A stretch of DNA of 22,619 nt from the IMG/VR virus record IMGVR_UViG_3300046006_002386, positions 1 to 22,619 of that record; one strand, written 5' to 3'. The notes below the pieces were generated by a model that ran no database searches, had not been told where the DNA came from, and was given only the letters and a program-made list of their open reading frames with translations. Of this stretch, positions 7,250 through 14,313 are shown in pieces. This DNA is from a virus. The position numbers and the translations under genes were made by a program. Within the stretch, counting starts at the first letter, position 1. The number at the start of each line of letters is the position of its first letter.

Positions 7250-8983
7250 GTGAGTTGGAAAAGATATTTTAATCCCGTTAATACAACAGGCCAAATGAGC
7301 CCGCTGTCTAGTGGCAATAGACCTAACATGTCTAGAACAAACTACAGCAGTTATCTTCCGGATGTTTATTCAGGTCACCCAAACAGATTAGAACGCTACG
7401 GTCAGTACGATTCTATGGATACCGACAGTGAAGTCAATGCTGCCTTTGATATCTTAGCAGAATTCTGTACGCAGATGAATGATGAAAACGGAACACCGTT
7501 TCAAGTTTTCTTCAAAGACCAATCTACATCTACTGAAGTTAAGATCATTAAAAAGTATCTACAACAGTGGACTAAAGCAAATAAATTTCAAATTAGAATT
7601 TTTAAGATTGTTAGAAATGCATTCAAGTACGGCGATGTATTTTTTATTCGTGATCCAGAAACACAAAAATGGATGTACATTGATCCTAGCAAAGTAGATA
7701 AAGTCATTGTCAACGAAAGTGAAGGTAAAAAACCTGAACAATATGTTATCCGTGATCTCAATGTTAACTTTCAAAATCTAACTGTAACTCAGATTAATCC
7801 TACTAATACTAATGTTACTCCGGGCGGAACTGCCTACACAGGCGGCGGCGCACAGCAAAAAGGTATGGTTGGCGGCATGGCCAACAATGCCAATACCAGT
7901 AGATTTCAACAAAACGCAAATCAATTTACAATTGACGCTAGACATGTGATTCACATCAGCATGAGCGAAGGTATCGATAATAACTTCCCATTTGGCAACA
8001 GCTTAATGGAAACTATTTTCAAAGTATACAAGCAAAAAGAACTGCTTGAAGATGCTATTATTATCTATCGTGTACAACGTGCGCCTGAGCGTAGAGTGTT
8101 CTATATCGACGTGGGCAATATGCCAAGCCATTTGGCTATGGGATTTGTTGAGCGTGTTAAAAATGAAATTAATCAACGTCGAATTCCCAGCAGTGTAGGT
8201 GGCGGGCAAAACGTTATTGATGCTGCATACAACCCGTTGAGCATTAATGAAGATTATTTCTTTCCTCAAACAGCTGAAGGTCGTGGATCTAAAGTTGAAA
8301 TTTTACCTGGCGGTACAAACCTAGGAGAAATTGATGATCTTAGATATTTTACTAATAAGCTGTTTAGGGCTTTACGCATACCTAGCAGTTATCTACCTAC
8401 TGGTGCCGACGACGGAGGATCTTCGTTTAATGATGGTCGAGTTGGAACAGCCTACATCCAAGAATTACGATTCAACAAGTACTGTGAGCGTCTCCAAAGT
8501 TTAATGCACGAACAGTTTGATACTGAATTCAAACTGTACTTGCACACTAAAGGTATCAACGTTGATAACAATCTATTTGATATCAAGTTTAATCCACCTC
8601 AAAACTTTGCTGCATACCGTCAAGCAGAAATGGATACTGCTCGTGTAGGCACATTTGCCAGTATGGTAGAAGTTCCATTCATGTCAAAACGTTTTGCTAT
8701 GAAGCGTTTCTTAGGATTAACTACAGAAGAAATTGCAGAAAACGAAAAAATGTGGCGTGATGAGAACTTAGATCAAGGCACAAACTTAAATGCAAGTGCA
8801 GAATTACGTTCTGCAGGTATTACTGCAAGCGGAATCGCTGGAGATATCGACGGAATGTCTGGAGCAACTACTCCGCCCGACGATATGGAAGGTGAAGACG
8901 GGATGAATCCAGATGGGGAAATGCCATCTGGTATGAGTCCTGTAGGTGGTGGTGGCAGTCCGGGCGGCGCCGCACCTTTATAA
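7250..8983 (+). CDS. 20: Portal vertex protein gp20
   Basis: A 577-residue protein (T4 gp20 is 524) forming the dodecameric ring at the special head vertex, through which DNA is packaged and ejected and on which the head initiates. Recognisable gp20 signatures: DSEVNAAFDILAEF near the N-terminus, KYGDVFFIRDP, the conserved block LLEDAIIIYRVQRAPERRVFY, EINQRRIPSSVGG, NEDYFFPQTAEGRGSKVEIL and RYFTNKLFRALRIPSSYLP. The C-terminus is Gly/Met/Asp-rich and low in complexity. GTG at 7250 is used as start because the sequence after it (SWKRYFNP) reads like the family start and GGAG lies at 7238-7241. No late promoter precedes it, so it should be co-transcribed with the tape measure gene. Confidence 0.96.
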   Translation: MSWKRYFNPVNTTGQMSPLSSGNRPNMSRTNYSSYLPDVYSGHPNRLERYGQYDSMDTDSEVNAAFDILAEFCTQMNDENGTPFQVFFKDQSTSTEVKIIKKYLQQWTKANKFQIRIFKIVRNAFKYGDVFFIRDPETQKWMYIDPSKVDKVIVNESEGKKPEQYVIRDLNVNFQNLTVTQINPTNTNVTPGGTAYTGGGAQQKGMVGGMANNANTSRFQQNANQFTIDARHVIHISMSEGIDNNFPFGNSLMETIFKVYKQKELLEDAIIIYRVQRAPERRVFYIDVGNMPSHLAMGFVERVKNEINQRRIPSSVGGGQNVIDAAYNPLSINEDYFFPQTAEGRGSKVEILPGGTNLGEIDDLRYFTNKLFRALRIPSSYLPTGADDGGSSFNDGRVGTAYIQELRFNKYCERLQSLMHEQFDTEFKLYLHTKGINVDNNLFDIKFNPPQNFAAYRQAEMDTARVGTFASMVEVPFMSKRFAMKRFLGLTTEEIAENEKMWRDENLDQGTNLNASAELRSAGITASGIAGDIDGMSGATTPPDDMEGEDGMNPDGEMPSGMSPVGGGGSPGGAAPL

Positions 8984-8986
8984 TTT

Positions 8987-8994
8987 GGTAAATA
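8987..8994 (+). promoter_or_regulatory. Late-promoter-like octamer with predicted start on the next ATG
   Basis: GGTAAATA, keeping the TAAATA core. Five bases separate it from the ATG at 9000. With the T4 late geometry (octamer at about -13 to -6) the +1 base would be the A of that ATG, giving a leaderless mRNA. No Shine-Dalgarno lies upstream of the ATG. The same arrangement occurs at 14301-14316. Confidence 0.5.
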
Positions 8995-8999
8995 TAAAC

Positions 9000-9239
9000 A
9001 TGTTATTACAAGAGTTTATATATTTTGAAAAAGATCAAGCAGGCATGAAGAACAATGACCGCTACGATCCCAACCACGATACTAGTGTAATAACCGATAA
9101 AGACAATAGAAAAAGTAGACTGACTCTTAAGATGTTAAACAACTTGAGAAAAGCAGGAGACGCTCGAGAAGTTGAGACTAGGGAAGATTTAGAACTAGTT
9201 AGAATTATGTATGCTATTCCGGCAGAGCCGACAGAATAA
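9000..9239 (+). CDS. Small prohead-region protein between portal and core genes
   Basis: A 79-residue protein starting at ATG 9000; an in-frame extension to 8946 would overlap gp20 and carries only Gly-rich shadow sequence. It is highly charged: MLLQEFIYFEKDQAG, then RYDPNHDTSV, a conserved-looking RKSRLTLKMLNNLRKAGDAREVE, and ELVRIMYAIPAEP at the end. Small proteins with an RLTLKxxNxLR segment and a V-R-x-MY-x-xPAE ending occur between gp20 and gp21 in T4-like phages, where T4 itself has the prohead core proteins gp67 and gp68. A prohead core or head-assembly role follows from that position, not from similarity. No Shine-Dalgarno is present; see the octamer at 8987. Confidence 0.8.
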   Translation: MLLQEFIYFEKDQAGMKNNDRYDPNHDTSVITDKDNRKSRLTLKMLNNLRKAGDAREVETREDLELVRIMYAIPAEPTE

Positions 9240-9296
9240 TAACTAATTTAACTTTTAGATGCAAAAATTAAATATTTTTTCAAAGAATTTTGTTAT

Positions 9297-9321
9297 TTGG
9301 ATTCAAAATAATCCAATCTTT
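9297..9321 (+). terminator. Probable weak intrinsic terminator
   Basis: TTGGATT 9297-9303 and AATCCAA 9310-9316 form a perfect 7-pair stem with a 6-base loop, followed by TCTTTT. The stem is AT-rich and the T tract is broken, so it should be weak. It sits after the small gene at 9000 and before the promoter at 9373. Confidence 0.5.
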
Positions 9322-9369
9322 TGTCAGAAACGACCGTTTTTGGCCTATTTCATATAAGTATATCATCTT

Positions 9370-9392
9370 GGCTGTAAATATACACGACAGCC
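9370..9392 (+). promoter_or_regulatory. Late-promoter-like octamer inside an inverted repeat
   Basis: TGTAAATA at 9373-9380 keeps the TAAATA core of the late octamer; the predicted start is near 9386, leaving a 36-base leader with AAGGAG before the ATG at 9422. GGCTGT 9370-9375 and ACAGCC 9387-9392 are perfect inverted repeats around the octamer and the start site. The arrangement could be an operator or a cruciform, or chance. The rest of the 182-base gap holds only the terminator at 9297. Confidence 0.5.
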
Positions 9393-9421
9393 TTGCCGCA
9401 TCTAATTAAGGAGAACCCGCA

Positions 9422-10444
9422 ATGTCTAAAAAGTTTGAACAACTTCTAGATTATCTTGTCAACGAGGAAATGGACAAGGCAAATGATTTATTCCATGAAA
9501 TCGTTGTAGAGAAATCTAGAGAAATATATGAAAACATGATCGCTGAGGAATCAGATGATTACGAAGAAGAATCAGTTGAAGAAACTGATGATTCAGAAGA
9601 TGATCCAGTTGAAGAAGCTGATGATTTAGAAGACGAAGCCGTAGAAGAAGGCTTTGGTATGGATGACGAAGAACAAGTTGGCGAGCCAGGCGACGAAGAA
9701 AGTTCTATGTCTATCGGTGGTGACAATGATCCAGCCGACAGCTTACCAGCTGATGTACAAGATCCAGCAGGAGACGAAGGTGAAGTAAGTTCTGGTGAAG
9801 AACAGATCCTAGACATCCTATCTCAATTAAAGAGCGAATTTGAAAATATCGTAGCTAAGAATGGTGGAGCAGGCGACACAGCCGCTGAGCCAGAATTTGG
9901 TGATAACGACGACGATGGCGACCATGACATGGATGACCATGACATGGAAAAAGACGACGAAGAATTTGACGACAAAGATGAAAGTATGGGCCAGCCAATG
10001 CGTGAATACGTTGAAACCGTAGGCATGAACTGGGACAAAGGTAATACTATGAAATCTCCAGGCCCAGTTGGTTCTGGTAAAGGCGACAAAGCTGGTCAAA
10101 CTAGTGTTGACAGCAATAAAAGCCCAGTTAGTTCTGGTAAAGGCAAGCCTACAACAGGCGCAACTGCACACAACATCCTTGGCGACATGAAGTCTGCTAG
10201 CGATTCAGGTACAGGTACAAGCCCTAATGCTAAAGTTGGCGGTTTCTTAAAGAACCCTCAAGCAATGAATACTGGTAACCAAAATGTTCCAGGTGGAAAA
10301 GTAAGCGTTAAAGGTCTAACAAAAGTTGCACAAAACAGCAAGACTCCTGGTCCAGTTGGTTCTGGTTCAGGCGACAAAGCTGGACAAACTAGCGTTGGTG
10401 TTGTAAAGAGTCCGTTAAACGGCGCTCCAGGTCGTAACGCTTAA
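9422..10444 (+). CDS. Acidic prohead core protein (gp67-like role)
   Basis: A 340-residue protein in three parts. Residues 1-45 form a conserved-looking helix (FEQLLDYLVNEEMDKANDLF, then IVVEKSREIYENM) typical of prohead core proteins of T4-like phages. Residues 45-200 are extremely acidic, with runs of Asp/Glu such as DDDGDHDMDDHDMEKDDEEF. Residues 205-340 are Gly/Ser/Lys/Pro-rich with an imperfect repeat. T4 gp67 is far smaller (80 residues) but is also acidic and lies at the same place between gp20 and gp21; it is a core component cut up by gp21. I infer the same role: an acidic filler or scaffold core. A strong AAGGAG precedes the ATG. The acidic, low-complexity composition explains long but meaningless open frames on the other strand. 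Confidence 0.75.
   Translation: MSKKFEQLLDYLVNEEMDKANDLFHEIVVEKSREIYENMIAEESDDYEEESVEETDDSEDDPVEEADDLEDEAVEEGFGMDDEEQVGEPGDEESSMSIGGDNDPADSLPADVQDPAGDEGEVSSGEEQILDILSQLKSEFENIVAKNGGAGDTAAEPEFGDNDDDGDHDMDDHDMEKDDEEFDDKDESMGQPMREYVETVGMNWDKGNTMKSPGPVGSGKGDKAGQTSVDSNKSPVSSGKGKPTTGATAHNILGDMKSASDSGTGTSPNAKVGGFLKNPQAMNTGNQNVPGGKVSVKGLTKVAQNSKTPGPVGSGSGDKAGQTSVGVVKSPLNGAPGRNA
10058..10396 (+). repeat. Pair of imperfect 17-residue repeats in the core protein
   Basis: PGPVGSGKGDKAGQTSV at residues 213-229 (10058-10108) returns as PGPVGSGSGDKAGQTSV at 309-325 (10346-10396), each followed by a KSP motif. A shorter relative (SPVSSGKGK) lies after the first copy. The DNA copies differ at several third positions, so the duplication is not recent. 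Confidence 0.8.
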
Positions 10445-10457
10445 TTAGAGAATCTTG

Positions 10458-11087
10458 ATGAAACTAGCTTATCTAAAAGAACATTTAAGTTTTGATCAAT
10501 CTGGTCTTGTATTAGAATCTGACGACAAAGAAGGCAAAAACCTTTTCTTAAAAGGTATTGCCATCCAAGGCGGGATTCGTAATCAAAATCAAAGAGTTTA
10601 TCCAGTTAGAGAAATCGAAACTGCGGTTAAAACTCTAAATGACCAGATTCAAAACGGATATAGTGTGCTAGGCGAAGTAGACCATCCTGATGATCTTAAA
10701 GTAAATTTGGACCGTGTATCCCATATGATTACTCAAATGTGGATGGAAGGTCCTAATGGATATGGTAAGATGAAAGTTTTACCTACTCCAATGGGGAACT
10801 TAATTCGTACTATGCTTGAAGCAGGCGTAAAACTTGGCGTAAGTTCTAGAGGCAGCGGCAACGTTGACGAAAGAACTGGCGAAGTAGCAGACTTTGAGAT
10901 TATTACGGTCGATATTGTTGCCCAGCCTTCCGCGCCCGGAGCTTATCCTACGCCAGTATACGAACATCTTTTGAATGCAAGAGGTGGTAGTAGAGCGTTT
11001 AGGGTGGCGCAAGAAGTACAACAAGACCCAAAAGCACAGAAGCATCTCCAAGAGGCGATGATTCACATAATTAACGGTTTGAAATAA
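10458..11087 (+). CDS. 21: Prohead core protein protease gp21
   Basis: A 209-residue serine protease (T4 gp21 is 212) that cuts scaffold, core and capsid proteins inside the finished prohead to make room for DNA. The family motifs are clear: GEVDHPDD with the likely catalytic histidine at H76, then GVSSRGSG with the likely nucleophile in S129-S130, followed by DFEIITVDIVAQPSAPGAYP, the conserved block after the active site. ATG 10458 is preferred; a TTG sits just before it in frame, and the Shine-Dalgarno (AGAGAA) is weak, so coupling with the core gene that ends 13 bases upstream is likely. The gene keeps T4 order: core, gp21, gp22, gp23. Confidence 0.95.
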   Translation: MKLAYLKEHLSFDQSGLVLESDDKEGKNLFLKGIAIQGGIRNQNQRVYPVREIETAVKTLNDQIQNGYSVLGEVDHPDDLKVNLDRVSHMITQMWMEGPNGYGKMKVLPTPMGNLIRTMLEAGVKLGVSSRGSGNVDERTGEVADFEIITVDIVAQPSAPGAYPTPVYEHLLNARGGSRAFRVAQEVQQDPKAQKHLQEAMIHIINGLK

Positions 11088-11104
11088 CCGCATAGGAGAA
11101 CGTG

Positions 11105-12196
11105 ATGTTGGACGCATTCAAACAATTAGTAGAATCCGGCGTAATGACAAATGACACAGTCAATGTTATTGAGTCTGCTTTTGCTAAAAAGATTCAGGAG
11201 AATCGCGACCTAGTCACTGCTGAACTTCGTGAAGAGTTTGCACAAAAATACAATCATGACAGAAGTGTTATGGTTGAAGCAATCGACAAGATGTTGAGCG
11301 AGAGATTGGCCGCAGAAATGGCTGAACTTGTTACAGATAAAAATGCACTAGTGGAAGCTAGAGTTGCTTATCAACACAAGATGACAGGTGATGCTAAAGT
11401 ATTAGAATCATTTGTACTAAGTCAGCTAGGAAAAGAATTGGTAGAATTCCAAAGTGATCGTCAGAAAGTTTCGGAAAACTTCCAAAAACTTGAGCAGTTC
11501 GTAGTACACGCATTGTCCAAGGAAATTAGAGAATTTGCAATTGACAAACGTGATTTAGCTGAAACAAAAGTTAAGTTAGTCCGTGAAGCAACTAGTAAAT
11601 TTGCTGAGATCAAATCAAGATTTATTGAACGTAGTGCCGCAGTAGTTCAGGAAGCAGTCACAACTAAGTTGACATCTGAAATCAAGCAATTGAAAGAAGA
11701 TATTGACAGTGCCCGCGAGAACAACTTTGGACGTCGTTTATTTGAAGCATTTGCTAATGAATTTTCTACTTCATATCTAAATGAAAAATCTGAAACAAGT
11801 AAATTGTTAAAGATTATTCAGAAGAAAGAAAAAGAAATTGCTGAAGCAAACGTAGCATTAACAGAAAAAGATACTATCGTTGAGTCTAAGAACCGCGAAA
11901 TTCGCGTTACTAAAGACTTAATGGAACGAAAGACTGTTATGAGCGAAATGTTAGCACCGTTAGGCGCTGACAAAAGAGAAGTAATGCAATCGTTGTTAGA
12001 AAGTGTAAAAACTACAAAACTACGTGACGCATTCGACAAATACCTACCAGCAGTGATTGAAGGCGATAAGAGAGTTGCAGCACCTAAAAAAGCAGCACTC
12101 AATGAAGGCAAAGAAATTACTGGCGATAAAGAAACCAAGCCAGCGGTAGGCTTAGATAACATTTTAGATATCCGCAAATTAGCGGGTCTAAGATAA
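11105..12196 (+). CDS. 22: Prohead scaffold protein gp22
   Basis: A 363-residue protein (T4 gp22 is 269) forming the main internal scaffold on which the prohead assembles and which gp21 later degrades. It is almost wholly charged and helical with long heptad-like coiled-coil stretches, a short conserved opening (DAFKQLVESGVM), a middle of Lys/Glu-rich helices, MSEMLAPLGADKREVMQSLLE near the end, and a C-terminal NILDIRKLAGLR tail, which reads as the conserved capsid-contact end of the family. ATG at 11105 gives proper spacing from AGGAGA (11094-11099); the GTG at 11102 would be too close. It lies between gp21 and gp23 as in T4. Confidence 0.93.
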   Translation: MLDAFKQLVESGVMTNDTVNVIESAFAKKIQENRDLVTAELREEFAQKYNHDRSVMVEAIDKMLSERLAAEMAELVTDKNALVEARVAYQHKMTGDAKVLESFVLSQLGKELVEFQSDRQKVSENFQKLEQFVVHALSKEIREFAIDKRDLAETKVKLVREATSKFAEIKSRFIERSAAVVQEAVTTKLTSEIKQLKEDIDSARENNFGRRLFEAFANEFSTSYLNEKSETSKLLKIIQKKEKEIAEANVALTEKDTIVESKNREIRVTKDLMERKTVMSEMLAPLGADKREVMQSLLESVKTTKLRDAFDKYLPAVIEGDKRVAAPKKAALNEGKEITGDKETKPAVGLDNILDIRKLAGLR

Positions 12197-12216
12197 TTAT
12201 ATTCAAGGAGACATAA

Positions 12217-13392
12217 ATGTCACAATTATTAAATGAAAGATGGTCAGAGACCAAAGAAGCTCTACTTGAAGGCCTATCCGGTGTACGCAAGTCGAGCATG
12301 GCTGTATGTTTAGAGAACACACGCAAGTATCTAGGTGAAAGTGCAACAGCCGGTGCAACATCCGCTGGTAACATTGCTACCTTAAACCGTGTTATTCTTC
12401 CAGTAATTCGTCGTGTTATGCCGACAGTTATTGCAAATGAAATCATCGGTGTTCAGCCAATGACAGGTCCAGTTGGTCAAATCCATACTCTACGTGTTCG
12501 TTACGCTGACAGCGGCGACAACGTAGTAGCAGGTGAAGAGGCTCTAAGCCCATTCAAGATTGCTAGTGCTTATTCTGGTAACAATACTGACAGCAATCCA
12601 AAAGCTAATAACACTAGCGCATTGGAAGGTCAACCAGGCAAGCGTATGAGCATTCAAATCTTGAAAGCTCCAGTCGAAGCAAAGAGCCGTAAGCTATCTG
12701 CTCGTTGGACTTTTGAAGCTGCTCAAGATGCACAAGCCCAACAAGGTATTGACATCGAAGCAGAAATCATGGCTGCTCTAGCCCAAGAAATCACAGCTGA
12801 AATCGATCAAGAGATTCTAACAAGTCTACGTGCTCTAGCTTCAGTTGAACAGACTTATGACCAGTCCCTAGTTTCAGGTACTGCTACATTCGTTGGTGAC
12901 GAACACGCTGCTCTAGCGATTCAAATCAACCGTGTTGCTAACTTGATCGCTCAGCGTACACGTCGTGGTTCTGCAAACTGGGCAGTTGTTTCCAACCAAG
13001 CGTTGACAATTCTTCAGAGCGCAACAACAAGTGCATTTGCACGTACAACAGAAGGTACTTTCGAAGCTCCTACAAACACTAAGTTTGTCGGTACATTGAA
13101 CGGTGCTATGCGTGTGTATGTTGATGCATACAAGGCTGACAGTGATGACAACAACCAAGTTCTACTAGGTTATAAAGGTACAAGCGAAGCAGATGCTGCT
13201 GCGTTCTATTGCCCATATATTCCTTTGATGAGTTCTGGTGTTGTTCTAGATCCTAACACCTTTGAGCCAGTAGTTGGCTTCCTAACACGTTACGGCTATG
13301 TTGAATTAAACAACACAGCAAGTTCGTTAGGTAACGCTGCTGACTACTTAGGTAAAGTTGCTATCACAAGCGCAACAGTTAGCTTCAAGTAA
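12217..13392 (+). CDS. 23: Major capsid protein gp23
   Basis: A 391-residue capsid hexamer protein, much shorter than T4 gp23 (521) and closer in size to environmental T4-like capsids. Family blocks: NIATLNRVILPVIRRVMPT then ANEIIGVQPMTGPVGQI near the N-terminus; VEAKSRKLSARWTFEAAQDA in the middle; QEITAEIDQEIL; and ILLGYKG-like and AAFYCPYIPLM, then EPVVGFLTRYGY near the C-terminus. A likely gp21 cleavage site is LGE/S at residues 39-42, just before the conserved body. Strong AAGGAG at 12205-12210. A strong terminator follows, so gp23 ends its transcript. No gp24 (vertex protein) follows, unlike in T4. Confidence 0.97.
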   Translation: MSQLLNERWSETKEALLEGLSGVRKSSMAVCLENTRKYLGESATAGATSAGNIATLNRVILPVIRRVMPTVIANEIIGVQPMTGPVGQIHTLRVRYADSGDNVVAGEEALSPFKIASAYSGNNTDSNPKANNTSALEGQPGKRMSIQILKAPVEAKSRKLSARWTFEAAQDAQAQQGIDIEAEIMAALAQEITAEIDQEILTSLRALASVEQTYDQSLVSGTATFVGDEHAALAIQINRVANLIAQRTRRGSANWAVVSNQALTILQSATTSAFARTTEGTFEAPTNTKFVGTLNGAMRVYVDAYKADSDDNNQVLLGYKGTSEADAAAFYCPYIPLMSSGVVLDPNTFEPVVGFLTRYGYVELNNTASSLGNAADYLGKVAITSATVSFK

Positions 13393-13414
13393 TCCACTGC
13401 TTAAAAAGCAAATC

Positions 13415-13437
13415 AAAACGCCCTTCGGGGCGTTTTC
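13415..13437 (+). terminator. Strong intrinsic terminator after gp23
   Basis: AAAACGCCC and GGGCGTTTT form a perfect 9-pair stem closed by a TTCG tetraloop (C-UUCG-G in RNA), with the T-rich arm serving as the U tract. The flanking A and T runs would let it work in both directions. Confidence 0.9.
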
Positions 13438-13438
13438 T

Positions 13439-13490
13439 GTTAAATAAAGAGTCTAGATTATTATGCGGCACCCACCGCGTAGGGCCTAGA
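13439..13490 (+). promoter_or_regulatory. Weak late-promoter-like octamer and structured leader
   Basis: GTTAAATA at 13439-13446 keeps the TAAATA core; the predicted start is near 13452. TCTAG 13452-13456 then pairs with CTAGA 13486-13490 and encloses GCGG/CCGC, so the transcript would begin with a stem-loop. The Shine-Dalgarno AAGGAG (13504-13509) is left free. The preceding terminator means the gene at 13516 needs a promoter here. Confidence 0.45.
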
Positions 13491-13515
13491 ACGCTCATAA
13501 CTCAAGGAGAAACAA

Positions 13516-14253
13516 ATGGGACGTCCTATTAATAAGAAATTTTTTGGTAACACCAACAGTCCATATGACGATGGACAAACTGGCGGTGCAACAGGTGTAG
13601 GCGGCGAAGGCCTTTCTACAGTTGCAATTGTTACTACAGGTTCGGGTTACAGCACCTCAACTACAGTAACATGGGTTGCAGGCACACCAGGTATTCCGGG
13701 CGGTACAGTGGCTTCTGGTACAGTAACAGTATCTGGCGCTGGCGCCCCTACGGCGTACAATGTACTAACTGCTGGTAGTGGTTATATAACTACTGCAACA
13801 TCATTAACATTTACACCTAATCCTACAACCACAGGAACATTTGCAATCAGTTTAACTACTGGCCGTCAAAACGCTCTAAACTTTACAGCGTGGGTTCCAA
13901 CAGCATCTAACGGTACAGTTAATTCTGGTGGTAGTGCAGTAATTGGTGACATTGTTAAACAACAAGGTACAAGTCGTTACTATGTTAAGACTGTTCAAGG
14001 GTACGGCGTATGTAAGTTAGTAGCTGACACTGCATCTATTGGTACAATGGTTCTTGAAGCTAGCGATGCTAACGGTAACACATATTATGTAACTCGTTTA
14101 GCATCTAGAAAAGCAAGATTAACTCAGAAAACACAAAACGGTGCCAGTGCATGGGTTTATGCAACTAACGATTTAGCAAAATGGACACTTGCTGCTGCCA
14201 ATGGCACAGACAAGACTCTTGTCACTACTACAGTTAGCATTAGCAACGTTTAA
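13516..14253 (+). CDS. Virion structural protein after gp23
   Basis: A 245-residue protein starting MGRPINKKFFGNTNS, a start I recall in small structural proteins near the capsid genes of cyanophage-type T4-like phages. The middle is Gly/Thr-rich beta-type sequence with two related units (TTGSGYSTSTTVTW and TAGSGYITTATSLTF, about 50 residues apart). The second half has VIGDIVKQQGTSRYYVKT, then ASRKARLTQKTQ and AWVYA, a compact beta domain. No enzyme motif is seen. It is an independent unit, with terminators on both sides and AAGGAG at 13504, which suggests high-level expression. Capsid decoration, neck or fibre-linked protein are all possible. Confidence 0.8.
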   Translation: MGRPINKKFFGNTNSPYDDGQTGGATGVGGEGLSTVAIVTTGSGYSTSTTVTWVAGTPGIPGGTVASGTVTVSGAGAPTAYNVLTAGSGYITTATSLTFTPNPTTTGTFAISLTTGRQNALNFTAWVPTASNGTVNSGGSAVIGDIVKQQGTSRYYVKTVQGYGVCKLVADTASIGTMVLEASDANGNTYYVTRLASRKARLTQKTQNGASAWVYATNDLAKWTLAAANGTDKTLVTTTVSISNV

Positions 14254-14269
14254 TTAATATTAGTTGAAT

Positions 14270-14299
14270 AAAAATAGCTGCTTCGGCGGCTATTTTTTT
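14270..14299 (+). terminator. Strong intrinsic terminator
   Basis: AAAATAGCTGC 14271-14281 and GCGGCTATTTT 14286-14296 pair over 11 positions with one G-T pair, closed by TTCG, then a T run to 14299. It ends the unit at 13516 and lies immediately before the promoter-like octamer at 14301. Confidence 0.9.
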
Positions 14300-14300
14300 A

Positions 14301-14308
14301 GGTAAATA
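14301..14308 (+). promoter_or_regulatory. Late-promoter-like octamer with predicted start on the next ATG
   Basis: GGTAAATA begins one base after the terminator T run and ends five bases before ATG 14314. T4 late geometry puts +1 on the A of the ATG. Only 14 bases lie between the terminator and the start codon, so a promoter for this gene has little other room, and no proper Shine-Dalgarno fits. Confidence 0.55.
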
Positions 14309-14313
14309 TTCTT

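Noticed and set aside
8946-8999. Upstream extension of the small gene at 9000
   Set aside because: It would overlap the Gly-rich end of gp20 in another frame and has no start signal; ATG 9000 matches the charged conserved-looking protein.
9559-10171. Long minus-strand open frames opposite the core protein
   Set aside because: They are shadows caused by the Asp/Glu-rich codons; their Ser/Pro-rich or aromatic products lack start signals and family features.
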